Shown in pieces: positions 12,951 to 23,400 of a stretch of 64,000 nucleotides of DNA. The stretch spans positions 6,489,915-6,553,914 of the forward strand of contig JABAKD010000020.1 of NCBI GenBank assembly GCA_012845835.1, in the 5' to 3' direction. The translations under genes and the position numbers were made by a program. The DNA comes from Undaria pinnatifida (lineage: Eukaryota; Sar; Phaeophyceae; Laminariales; Alariaceae). How positions within the stretch are numbered: the first letter of the stretch is position 1; each line of letters opens with the position of its first letter. Under the pieces are notes generated by a model. That model was not told the DNA's origin. It worked only from the letters and a program-made list of their open reading frames with translations, and searched no databases.

Positions 12951-13505
12951 AAAGGTAACATGGGAGGGTCTATATTGGCGGGAGGGTCGTTATTGGCTGC
13001 TGGAAGCGCGCCAGCGTTGCTGTGTTCTGTGTTTCGGCGTGTTGCGTTGCTCTATACCTGGTGTCTATATTCAACACGAGCACAAAACCGTCGCCTTGTC
13101 GCCGGTACACGAAGGGGGTCGAGATAAAAGGAGGATGATCGCGCGAACCTCAACCGCGGTCAGAACCGCGGTCAGAACCGCATGACCACACTTGCAAGGA
13201 CTCACAGAAGAAAACACGTACTAGACATTGTATTATTTTAGGGCATGTGCTGACTGAACATGTATGGGGACTGGGGCGAAGATGACGGTATGCATGGACA
13301 TCACTGTCGTCAGAAAGAGAAAGCAGGAGATACCTGGTGGATCATTCGTCAATGCTCCTACTTATACAGTTAAGTTCGGAACCCCGTATGGTTGCTACCC
13401 CCGACGCTGGTTGGGTATTGCCATCTGCTTTGTTACTGGCTGTCTGTTGTGCTTAATTGTCATTTTTTCTTGCCATCTTGTCTCACTCAAGCTAATTCTT
13501 ACACA
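12951..13505. other. Upstream flank of the HPS6-like gene
   Basis: The missing first exon of the HPS6-like gene and its promoter should be here or farther right. A short tandem occurs near 13147-13182 (GGTCAGAACCGC units). No exon could be recognised. Confidence 0.35.
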
Positions 13506-13655
13506 GTCGTCAGTTGAAAACGGCCGTTTTCGACTGAAGCCCAAATCGGGCTTTCTTACACAGTCGACAGAGATTTTTCGACTCACCTTTTCTCGTGTGA
13601 GTTTCCCGGCTTTTTCGACTGGATCTGCCAATCGAAAACTCAGTCGAAAAAATTA
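13505..13655. repeat. Palindromic CAGTCGAAAA repeat cluster
   Basis: A near-perfect 28-base palindrome at 13510-13537 has arms around CGGCCG. It is followed by further direct and inverted CAGTCGAAAA or TTTTCGACTG units up to about 13648. The same motif recurs near 14175-14225. The layout suggests a non-autonomous element with inverted repeats, but no terminal duplication was identified. Confidence 0.45.
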
Positions 13656-14171
13656 ACTCGTGTTGGTTTAATCCATCACATCGCTCATGCTGCCACACAC
13701 CCACACGCCCACACACCGATACCAGGTACCACACAGCAGTATCATACACCAGCGCCGACGTTGGCGTGGCTGTTATCATCGCTGCTGCTTCTCGTCACAG
13801 GTCAGCGTGGCGCATTCCTAGCTCCGCTCGTCAGCGGCGAGATATCCCGATGGCAGCAGCGCGCGGTATCGATGTCATTTGCCAACAATTTCTACGCCTA
13901 CTGTAGCTTTGGCGGCTCTCGGCTGAGTGCAACGCCACGGATGTATGTAGCTTTGGCGGCTTTCGGCTAAGTCCTGCGCCACCAACCCGCTTGAGTGAGG
14001 GATCGTCGAGCGCGAATTACGCGTTGCTCGCGGGGAACGCCCGCAGCACAGAGATTCCAACCGATTTTTGACGGCAATACAGCAGTACAGCAGCACTCCC
14101 TCACACCAACCGCCCCCAGCACGAGCACAGAAGCTGTAAAATCGACTCGACTGACGTTAAGAAGGAGGCCT

Positions 14172-14226
14172 AGAATAATCCAGTCGAAAAAGAGTCCGGT
14201 CGAAAAGGGCCGTTTTCGACTGACGG
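14172..14226. repeat. Second copy of the CAGTCGAAAA palindromic element
   Basis: CAGTCGAAAA and a hairpin with GTCGAAAA and TTTTCGAC arms around GGGCCG occur here. It shares the core of the 13.5-kb cluster, so the two are likely members of one family or two ends of one element. Confidence 0.4.
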
Positions 14227-16100
14227 AGTCCTTTAGTATAAGAATTGGCCTCAGTGTTTGGAGTCCTGTTTCCCCCCCCCCCTGCGCAGGGGGGCCCAAA
14301 AACAAAATTCCTGGGGCAACACAACCTTTTTTCATCCTTGACTCTTTGTTTTTTGGGGGCGGGTACCAGACAACCATCCCCTACTAAAAATATCATACTA
14401 ATTCCTATATAAAATTTTTCCGACACTAATTCCAAGGTTAACAAACCAGAGGCTTTCCTGGGCGGAATAACCGGTTTGAAACCGAAAAACGCGGCGAGAA
14501 TCTTCCCTCTACCGCTGCCGACGCGCACACCTCGGCGCACAAGCACGCACAACCAATCTACGAGCTCCGCATAGGGTGCAGCAGCAGGCACAGCAGCGTC
14601 TTCCAATCTGCAGGCTTGGCTCGATAGCCACTGCCGTAAGAGTCAAGATCGTGGTGATCACGCATGGATTTGCCGATGCGGGAAAATCTTCGAGGACAGC
14701 TCGGCTATCAGCTTCGACGTGGTCGGAGGAATAGTCAGTTGAAACTAAGGGTAGTGGTTCATCCAGATCCATCTCGGGTAGTCATTTGAAGGTTCATAGC
14801 TAGTACCATTTAGATCGTTCAGATTATCCTGTTTTAATAGAACCAAGAACGGTTTGTGTTTTTACATGGCCGACTCTCCATGAATACAAACCGATAAGTG
14901 CAACGTCGACGTAGCGCAAAGCTGCGCAAGGAGATGTTGTTTGTTTGCGTTCTGGTGTCGGCTACATATAGTCTTGGTTCTGCTTGGGTTAGGACTTCCG
15001 TTCAGGTGCGTTCTTGAGGGTCAAGACTAGGATACACACATAACAAGGGCAACTTCGGCCTTGGCATCGACGCGCAGTTGACTGACATTGATGATTGAAG
15101 TGCACAAAGTTCGGCAACTCTTTGTCTCCGATCATTACAAAGCTTGTGACCTGATGTTCCTGTATGCTCCAGCTCCACCACTTTATAGCTCAAATACCTG
15201 CAAAAACCACAACCACCTTGCCTACGGCCTGGTTCCCGTTGGCGCTAGCTGGTATCGTGCTCGCACACATAGCACGCAATTGTATCGCGCTGAGTCTCAC
15301 GCCAGGTTGCACACCGTACAACTTTTTTGCGTATTTAGCAGTATTTGGGCCTATGATATTCGCAATCACAATCGATGTCAAATCGATTGAAAACAAGCGC
15401 AACGCGCTAGCTGTACTATGCCTTGTACGAAGCACAAGAGCTTGGGTAAGGTATAACGTTTAAGCTTGTCAACGCCTATCCAACTAAAAAAAGGACTTTC
15501 AGACCGCTGACAATGGAAGGCCAAAAGTTTGAAATTCCTGAAGATCCCAGCCAAACTTTGCCTGACCGGTTGCCTATGGACCCAATTTGGTGGAATTATT
15601 TTTTCAACTTTCCAGAATTTGGGGAAAAAACTATTTCTCGCGGCGATCTTGGCCAACATCGGCCTGAGAAATTCTCAAGCAAATCCTGGATTAGACGCGG
15701 CGCAATTTCGTGTTCTACACACACTTCGTTCGACGAAATCAACGACAGCGTCGTGAACTCTGAACGTGGCAAGCTCGTTAGGGGCTCCGACCCCCCCTTG
15801 GTGTACAGCGCTCACTCTACGGCCGGTGATTTGTGGCGTGCGCCGATCAGGCTTCTGAATAAAACACATTTGGCGGCTGGTGTGTAGAACACTGAGACAA
15901 AAACTCTCGATCGTCTCCCAACGGGCGAAAAACAGAATTTTGAGAGGATGTAACCGACGACCACAGGACAACACAAGCAACCTCTCACGCCCTAGGGCAT
16001 GGATCGAAATGAACTCTTGAGCGCTGTCACCTACACTCATGTGGCCTTGTCCGGAACGAAGAGAAGTGACCATGGGTTGAGATCGAAGGTCAATTGTGTT
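14227..16100. other. Intergenic, no supported gene
   Basis: A plus-strand frame at 15513-15887 is open and not obviously low complexity, yet I recognise no family and see no splice partners. The rest shows no coding signal. A C run at about 14273-14282 and a T/G-rich stretch follow the palindrome. Confidence 0.4.
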
Positions 16101-16101
16101 T

Positions 16102-16213
16102 GGTGGGCAGTGTTGATCAAGGCTTGAGGAAAAATAGACAAATTGACCTGTTGGATTGCATGACCAAACAAAGAGCCAGAAGAAAATATTTTAGTCATAT
16201 TTTCCTCATAGCG
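16102..16213 (+). repeat. Direct repeat, left copy (~110 bp)
   Basis: Begins GTGGGCAGTGTTGATCAAGG and ends near CATAGCG. It matches 16665-16772 over its whole length with a few substitutions and an A-tract length difference. The two copies are in the same orientation about 560 bases apart, as in a short LTR-like pair or a segmental duplication. Confidence 0.6.
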
Positions 16214-16664
16214 CCTTTAGACCTACTATTATAGAAAAATTTTGAGCGATTATTTCTGGCGATTATTTTTGTAGTTTTGAGGCTCCAGAAATAACTGCAT
16301 CAGAAATAAGGGGCGTCCATTATGGCTTCTGATTTTTGGAAAGTGGTTATATTTTTAATTGGTAGGTCTTGTTTTGCCGTTTGCCTTTATTTTTGGTATT
16401 CCCCTGGGGGCCTAACAAGGCGTAAAATATGGGATGAGGCTGGATATAAAAGGGTTTCACATGCCCTGAAGGCATGTGCGTATAGGAAAAAGGGGGTGAT
16501 GCTTTTGCCTCGCGGAATTGAAGGCTATTCAGTTTGTCCGGGGCGTGTGTGGAACTAATACAAGAGCTTATCTAGTACAAGTGAGTGACCAACGTGGAAC
16601 CTGCCTATTAGAGAGAGCTGCAAAGGGTGGCTTGTGCCTGTAACAGTCCCTTTATCTTATTATA

Positions 16665-16772
16665 GTGGGCAGTGTTGATCAAGGCTTGGTGAAAAATAGA
16701 CAAATTGACCAGTTGGACCGCATGACCAAAAAAAAAAAGAAAATATATTTTAGTCATTTTTCCCCATAGCGA
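16665..16772 (+). repeat. Direct repeat, right copy (~110 bp)
   Basis: Second copy of the 16102-16213 repeat. The DNA between the copies has an open frame at 16322-16558 (78 residues, hydrophobic start) with no recognisable family. I saw no TG...CA ends or target-site duplication. Confidence 0.6.
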
Positions 16773-16907
16773 CGTTACCCGGAATCCTTCAGCAAATAAT
16801 CCCAAAAAAAAGGTTGGAAACTTTTTGGCCGGTTTTCCATTGCCATCGGTCTCAGAAAAAAAAAAGCCGTACCCCCCCCCCCCCCCCGGCCTCCTAGGGG
16901 GTAGTGT

Positions 16908-17051
16908 TATATGGCTTAGTTTGAGTAAGCTATCGGTTAACCTGTTGCAAGTGGTCAAACGGCCTAATACCCCACCAATACCTTACCAAATGGCGTCGTC
17001 GACAGACCATGGGTTTTTGGGGTCGTGGGTTCGAGTCCCACATCCACCATA
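16908..17051 (+). repeat. tRNA-derived SINE-like copy, plus orientation
   Basis: An A-box-like TGGCTTAGTTTGAG at about 16911 is followed by a perfect B box, GGTTCGAGTCC, at 17028-17038. The flank GTGGGTTCGAGTCCCAC pairs like a T-arm and is followed by ATCCACCA. A full cloverleaf cannot be folded by eye, so this is a tRNA-derived repeat rather than a tRNA gene. Confidence 0.55.
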
Positions 17052-17099
17052 ATCGCCTAGACCTCGCACCACACGTATAACAAACCCCTACATCTATGC

Positions 17100-17700
17100 C
17101 ACCTAAAGCCCTTCCCTTCCCCCGCCCGCACCCCTCCCCCCCCCCACCCCATCCCACCCCCACCCCCTCGAGCACTCCGCCCTCTACTCACTGATTGTAC
17201 GACTTACCCCAGGATATACATGATAAACTGATGCATTCTTTCCAAAACCGTCACATTTATCCCCTTAAAATAATGTATAGTTTCCACGCACAGATTAAGC
17301 TGCCCCACCCGCCCCACCCCCGCCCCAACCCCCCCCCCTATGATAAACTGGTGCACTTTTTTTTTTTTTTCTTCCTAAACCGTCAGATTTATCCCCTTAA
17401 AGTGTTTATAGTTTCCACGCACAAATTGCCCGCCCGTCCGCCTCCCCCCCAGCCCCCCCCCCCCCCCCCCCTTCCCCCCCCCCCTCCAACCCCGCTTGCT
17501 TTTGATCAAAACCAGGCCCCCACGTCCTTCAAAACTCCGCCCTCCCCTCACCGGTTATTCGACTTACAGGATTCACTTGATAAACGGATACATTTCCTTC
17601 CACAGCTGTCAGATTTTGTCCCCCGCAGAAACGGGTTTTATAGTTTCCGCGCACAGACTGACTAACATCACCCTGTTGACCCTGATAGCTACACTGTAGT
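17100..17700 (+). repeat. Degenerate tandem repeat with C-rich spacers
   Basis: Three related blocks begin at about 17221, 17341 and 17578. Each has GATAAAC, a T-rich stretch, a TTATCCCCTTAAA-like or related core and TAGTTTCCACGCACA (TAGTTTCCGCGCACA in the third). They are separated by C-rich tracts of up to about 30 bases. No coding content is supported. Confidence 0.5.
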
Positions 17701-17779
17701 TGTAAGGGGAGTCGCCGACCTATATCCTTAATGAGGACACACCACCCGTAATACGCGCGATCGGAGTATCACACACAGT

Positions 17780-18069
17780 GTTAAGGTATTCGTGGGGTAT
17801 TAGTCCGTTTGACCACTTGCGAAAGGTTAACCAATAGCTTACCCAAACTAAGCCTTACAACACTCTTCCCCCCTGAAACTGCGGGATACCAGGTCGGCCG
17901 GATATACGGCGGACCTGTCGATATCCAAGCCGTTTCATTTCCTGGGGATACCAGCGAGAGTATTTTTCAAGTTCGACATGGGGAAAATCTGAAAAATTTA
18001 CTATTGTAGATGGTGAGGATCGAACCCACGACCCAAAAACCCATGGTCTGTCGACGATGCCATTTGTTA
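17780..18069 (-). repeat. SINE-like repeat copy, minus orientation
   Basis: A full-length copy of the family arrayed at 24.5-25.5 kb. It contains the complement of the A-box region (near 17855), the CGGCCGGATATACG core and the B-box complement GGATCGAACCC near 18015. The unit is about 290 bases. Confidence 0.6.
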
Positions 18070-18439
18070 GGTTAAAGGAATGGGACACAGAGAGCCCCCT
18101 GCAGGTCTGCCAATTGAGCAGGTCCTCGGAGAGTACTCAATTTTGTTTTCTTCCTAGATATGTACCGGTAGCTTTATTCGTTTCCACCAGAGCCCGGGAT
18201 AGCTTCTGAGATCGGAGGCACGTGCCTCCGATCTACTTCCTAACTTTTGAGCCTCCGATCTACTTTCTAACTGTCCCGAATATGAAACGCCAACCTTCTC
18301 ATACGAAACCCATCCAAATAGTCTAAAATTCGGATAATTACAGGCCCTTCGAGACCGTATCTTAACAACAGCTCGCAAAGATGAGTTTCGACAAAATCTT
18401 CAATCTCACAGCTGGAGTGTATTTTCATTTTTTATAATA

Positions 18440-18675
18440 CACTTTTTCAGACTTTCCCCATGTCGAACTTGAAAAATACAAAAATACTCCCCCTAGGTAT
18501 CCTCAGGAAATTCAACCGCTCGGATATTGACAGGCCCGCCCGTATATCCGGCCGACCTGGTATCCCGCCGTTTCAGGGGGGGAGAGTGTTATAAGGCTTA
18601 GTTTGGGTAAGCTATTGGTTAACCTTTTGCAAGTGGCCAAACGGACTAATACCCCACTAATACCTCAACAATAGG
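18440..18675 (+). repeat. SINE-like repeat copy, plus orientation, partial
   Basis: Contains the central CCGGCCGACCTGGTATCCCG core and the A-box-side sequence AAGGCTTAGTTTGGGTAAGC, but lacks the B-box half found in other copies. It sits 370 bases from the inverted copy at 17780-18069. Confidence 0.55.
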
Positions 18676-18938
18676 GGGTAGGAGGGGGGGAAGGGTTAAT
18701 CAGGTTTTTTTGGGGGGGCCCCCTCGCCCTGCGTTAATTTTTATTTCTTTCCATTTCTTTCCGTTTTTTCTTCCGTTCGTTTTTCTTTATTTCTCTTTCT
18801 TTATTTCTTCCTTGAACGTAGTCTGGTTTGCTGGCTTGCTTATGTTCCGTCCCCGCATTCATTGCGTTCGGGAGTCCACGGCCCAAGCACATGTTTTTGC
18901 AATAGCTGGACGCATATTAGATGGGTGCCAATATCAGT

Positions 18939-19514
18939 TCAAAATGTGAAGAACACACACATAGTTCTCGCCTCATCCGTGTGCTCCACGACGAGCATCT
19001 CCGGGACGTCCATTCCGAGCAGCCCCTCTTCACGTCTGGGCAATGCAACAGCTGCAGCAATTGCAACGAGGCCTTCACCCCCAGGTCGTGGAACGAAACT
19101 CGCCCCGTCCTCCTCTTGCTCCTTCCCACCGCCTGCTTTTTCCGGTAATTGGGACAGAACAGTAGTTAGGAACCTCGCCATCTGATGCATCCCCGGCTTC
19201 GGCGCAGAATCAGGCACGGCGTCCAGCAGCACGGTCAGGCGCAGCGCTGGAGAAGGAATGACAGAAGAGTGCGGACCGTGGTAAACAGGAGAGGAATTTG
19301 AAGCTGTTGTCGATGCATCGGCTGGCTGGTGATCGTCTCTGGCACCTCTCAATGAAGTTGGTGAGTGCACCTTGAGGGAGAGAGCGACATGCCCTGCCAC
19401 AACCGCAACGCGAGCGTTGGAGACGCGTCCTTGCGACTCTCGCGCGGCTCCCAGCAAGACCGCACCCCGATAGGGCGGCCAGAGGGACTCAAGCTGGTCC
19501 AGCGCAACGTTCAT
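18939..19514 (-). CDS. Unrecognised 191-residue ORF
   Basis: The frame starts with ATG at 19514 and runs uninterrupted to a stop at 18939. I do not recognise the protein. It begins with an amphipathic stretch (LDQLESLWPPYRGAVLLGAA), has hydrophobic segments (ARVAVVAGHVALSL, LRLTVLLDAVP, RFLTTVLSQLP), a Gly/Glu-rich linker and a C-terminal VVEHTDEARTMCVFFTF. No transmembrane helix or catalytic motif is evident. It may be a single-exon gene or the last exon of a larger one. It is divergent from the Wntless-lipase gene, whose start lies about 950 bases away. Confidence 0.4.
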   Translation of the reverse strand: MNVALDQLESLWPPYRGAVLLGAARESQGRVSNARVAVVAGHVALSLKVHSPTSLRGARDDHQPADASTTASNSSPVYHGPHSSVIPSPALRLTVLLDAVPDSAPKPGMHQMARFLTTVLSQLPEKAGGGKEQEEDGASFVPRPGGEGLVAIAAAVALPRREEGLLGMDVPEMLVVEHTDEARTMCVFFTF

Positions 19515-20467
19515 GGGCGAGCATGCCGATCACGAGGAAGCAAACTTCACTAAATGCACAGACACCCCTCTAAGTCGTTGCGGTCTGCGCCACTGCTGTG
19601 CCACTCAGCACTTGTCCAGCTGTGGTCGACTTGCAGCGGCTGCACCGCGGGCGATTATTAGCAACCCCGAATAAAGAAAGCCTCAAAATGCAATCGAAAC
19701 ATTTTGCAACGAGATGTAGTAACCTCTGGTAACCGAGATGTAGTGTCTAAAAACGAGTTTAGAAGGAAACAACTCGAGTAGGATTTGTTGCGTAACATTT
19801 TATTCAATTTCTCTCCTTCTCAAACCCACCAATGGGAGATGACATAAAAAAAAAAGGAGCGCAATGATGATGACCTTCTATGATACACTTCACCATGCAT
19901 GGCCGCGGCGCACCCGACTTCTCCAATTCTAGCAAGACAAAGGCCAAACCAACTACACATCGGGCTATATTATTACTTGGTGGGGTTCCTATGAGCATGG
20001 TGTGCCATTTGAAGGCTTTAGTGGGGAAAATGGCACTGCTGAAAGCGTTCACACTTCGCCGAATGAATGACCAACGTAGGGGATTGTGCGGGGCTGTTTT
20101 TGACAAAACCCCGGTTTCAATATTATTTGACGTTATAGTTGATGCATTTTCCCTTTTGTGGGCAATCAACACAGGTGTGCAACGTGGTTCATTGTCGGCA
20201 AGCAGACGAGCCAGAGGGCCTTCAAGGCCCCTCGGCGGCAGACACTTGGCTGTTGATTCAACAGAAGGTGCCGCTGACTCCAGTTAGGATCCATTCTCGT
20301 CCAGAAGTGATTGGTGTCTCGGTAATACGCGCTACATGTTGAGTGTCGACAATATTATTATTTGCAAGTATCGGGAGAGCGCTCCACGGAATTTCCCCGA
20401 TCAACGCTGTCCCAGCCCAGACAGCGGCCGGAAAGAGCCGCCGCCAATCCGCTAAAGCCCTCGCGCT
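19515..20467. other. Divergent intergenic region upstream of the Wntless-lipase gene
   Basis: Probable promoter region for the genes on either side. Overlapping frames on both strands stay open between 19804 and 20287 but neither gives a recognisable protein. No TATA box or other element can be called with confidence. Confidence 0.4.
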
Positions 20468-23400
20468 ATGAATGGGGAGTTGTCAGTGGCAGGTGCTACG
20501 ACAATGGCGACGGCGACGGCAAGTTCAACAACCGCTCAGCAACGACGCGTCCAACAACTTGTCGGAAACGTTGTAGTTGTTTCAGACAACAGCAACAGCA
20601 GTCGCAACAGCAGTTATAGCGGCAGTGTTGGCAACACCAGCTACAGTCACAGCTCTAGTGACGGCAACAGCGGCGGCAACAGCGGCAGCTACAGCGGCAG
20701 CCACAGCGGTAGCCACGGCGACAGCAACAGCGGCAGCAGGAACAGCAGGAGTAGCAGCAACGGCAGCAGGAGCAGGAGCAACGGCAGCAGGAGCAACAGT
20801 AACAACGGCAGTAGCAGCGGCAGCGGCAGCGACAGCAGAAGCAGTAGGGGCAGAAGTAGCGGCCGGAGCAGCGCGAGCTACAGGAGCTGCAGGAGCAGCA
20901 GCTATAGCAGCCATCCCCTCGAGCACGGCGTTCATCCTCCCGCCGTCGGGGAAACAATAGACCGCGGACGTACCCCCCCGCCACTACGCACGCCTTATTC
21001 CTTCACCGACCGGCGAGCCGAATCAGGCGCTGAAGCTCCCGGGAACAGGCCAAGCACCGGCGTGCTGCGGGCCGAGTCGGCCAACGCCTGGGATGCACAC
21101 TGGGACGACGACGACGACAACGACAACGACGACGACGACGACCACATCGGCGATGATGACAACGAACCCGACGACGACGCTACCGCGGCGACGGCCACTG
21201 CTTCCCATCCATCTATGAGGCACGGATTACAAGAGGTCGATACCGGGGGGGGCGTCGTGTGGGACGACCGCTGGGATCAAGGGGGCGACGAAGAAAAAAA
21301 GGTTGACGGGGGTGGTGGTGGTAGTGTTCGTCGCCGTGGTGGGAGTATTTTCGAAAACGCCACAGGCGAATCAGAAGGAGAGGAAAAACAGGAAATTGAG
21401 TTTGCGGCGACCGTGACATCCGTGTCGCCGCCTCCGTTGCTGCCCCCGTCCCCGCCTCCTGTGCTGCCGCCGACGTCGCGAGACACGTCCCTGGAACCAT
21501 GCCCCCCCCTGCCGCTCCTGAGCGTAGGGCCTTACCTCGGCTCGGGAGGCGGCTTGTCCTCGTCCTCAAACAGGCATGACCGGCGGCAGGGTTCCCGGAC
21601 GCCCAACGCCCTGCCCAACTCCTCCATGACTAGGGCCCACAGCCGCAAGATGTCCGCTGCCCGGCTCGGTATACTGCAGAGCGCGCAGAACCTAGCCTCT
21701 GCCACCTCTGGTGGCGGCGGCGGTGGCAGCGGCGGCGTGGGCCACAGCGGCGGCGGCGGTGATGCTGCTGTCGCGGCGGCGTCAGCAGCGGCGGCGGTGG
21801 TAATTGGGGAGGGGAGCGGCTCGGCGCAGAGTCGCCGCCCCTTGGGACCGACAGTCGTAGGAGGAGGAGGAGCAGCAGTAGAAAGAGGAGGAGGACGGGA
21901 AGAGGCAAACGATGCTGCTGCTGCTAATTCTGCTGTTGACGTTGCTGCTAATGCTGCTGCTGCCGCGCCGCCTTTAGACGCTGCGCCGCAGATGGTGTCT
22001 GTCGTTTCTTCGGCGGGATCGATCACGCCGCTTGTTGAAGCCGATCGACGGCCGGCTAACTCGGGGGCGGAGGAGAGTGGGGTAGGCGGCGGCGGCAGTT
22101 TCGGCTGTGGCCGCGGACGAGGTGGGGTCGGGGGAGTCGCGGGGGAGGCAAGACGGCTGAGGGCGAGGGCGAACAGCTTCATTGGGAGGTTGCCGGGGCC
22201 GAAGCAGATCTTGCAAGGTGCGATTCGATTGGTTTTCGCACATACCAAGCAAGGCTAGGCGTGTCGGGGGCGATGGGCAGGAGAGGAGATATATGCCTGT
22301 GATCGCAGTCATCATGTGCGGGAATAATTTGCGAGCGACACCTTGTGCCATCGCCTCTTCATTCATTTATGTAGCCCATGCTCCCGCCCAAAACAAGGCC
22401 CCTTGTGCAGCTACTTCATATAATAGCTATGAGTACTTACTTTTGCAGCTCTTGAATGCGCTCGCGAAATGTTATGGTTTGTATGGAGGCATTTGGGTCA
22501 ACCACCGATGACAAAACGAGCCCACCCCTTCTCCCTGAAGAAAAAACGTGGGTTGTGAAAAGCCAACGCTCTTGGTCGTTATCGCGAACAAATGCTGTCA
22601 AAATCTGTGAGCTTTCTCTCGTAGCCGTTCCTCGCGCGCGCGATTACTCCCTCCCTCAGCAACCGCCCGTACTCCCACCCAACCCTAACCCCTACCCACC
22701 CCCCATCCCCATCCGCAGCACTTGAGGAAGAAATGGACGTGCGAAACATCCGACTAACGGCGCAGTCCGAGCCGATCATACTCATGGAGGTGATGCCCGC
22801 CGCGATGGTCGCATCCCTCCTCGTCATGACCTACCTCGTGTTCGGCATGGGCCTCTCCCTCATCACGCGGTACACCCTGGAGGGGACCTCTACTCTCCCT
22901 GCCCCGATGGGCGATGGGGGAGTGGACGACTGTAGTAACAGCAGCAGCATCGATTACAGCGGCGGCGCTTCCGCTTCGGGGTGCACCTTGTTCGACCCGA
23001 CAACACTGCCTTCGAGCCTATCTCCGTGGTGGCTGCTGTCGCCGTCACCTACGTCCTCGGCGGAGACGCCCTACGGCGCGGTCTTCACGGGGAACTTCGC
23101 CGGCATAACGGATCTCTTCGGTAGCGTCTCCCTGCACGCGTCTTTCGCTAGCAACGCTATACTGGCGTCGCTCCCGGACCCAGCCATCGTGGACTTGAAC
23201 TTGGAGGCGTGCGTAGGGGGGGCCGGGGACGGGGGTGAATGGGGCGACTGCGAAGAGGGTTGGGAACCGGTGCTGTTCCAGGTGGGTGGGTAGAGGGGAG
23301 GGGGTAATGGAGAAACGCAGTGTGTAGGAGGTGAGGTTTTGTTGCTCCTGTGATTCGTTGAGGCGGGTGGAAGGCCGAGGGAGAGGGATGGGGACACGGG

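Noticed and set aside
16981-17051. A tRNA gene ending in CCACCA
   Set aside because: The T-arm and B box are convincing but no D-arm, anticodon arm or pairing acceptor 5' strand can be placed within tRNA length, and the unit recurs as a repeat family.
19804-20287. Overlapping ORFs on both strands that resemble transposon coding DNA
   Set aside because: Neither translation shows a transposase or polymerase motif, and no terminal repeats were found.
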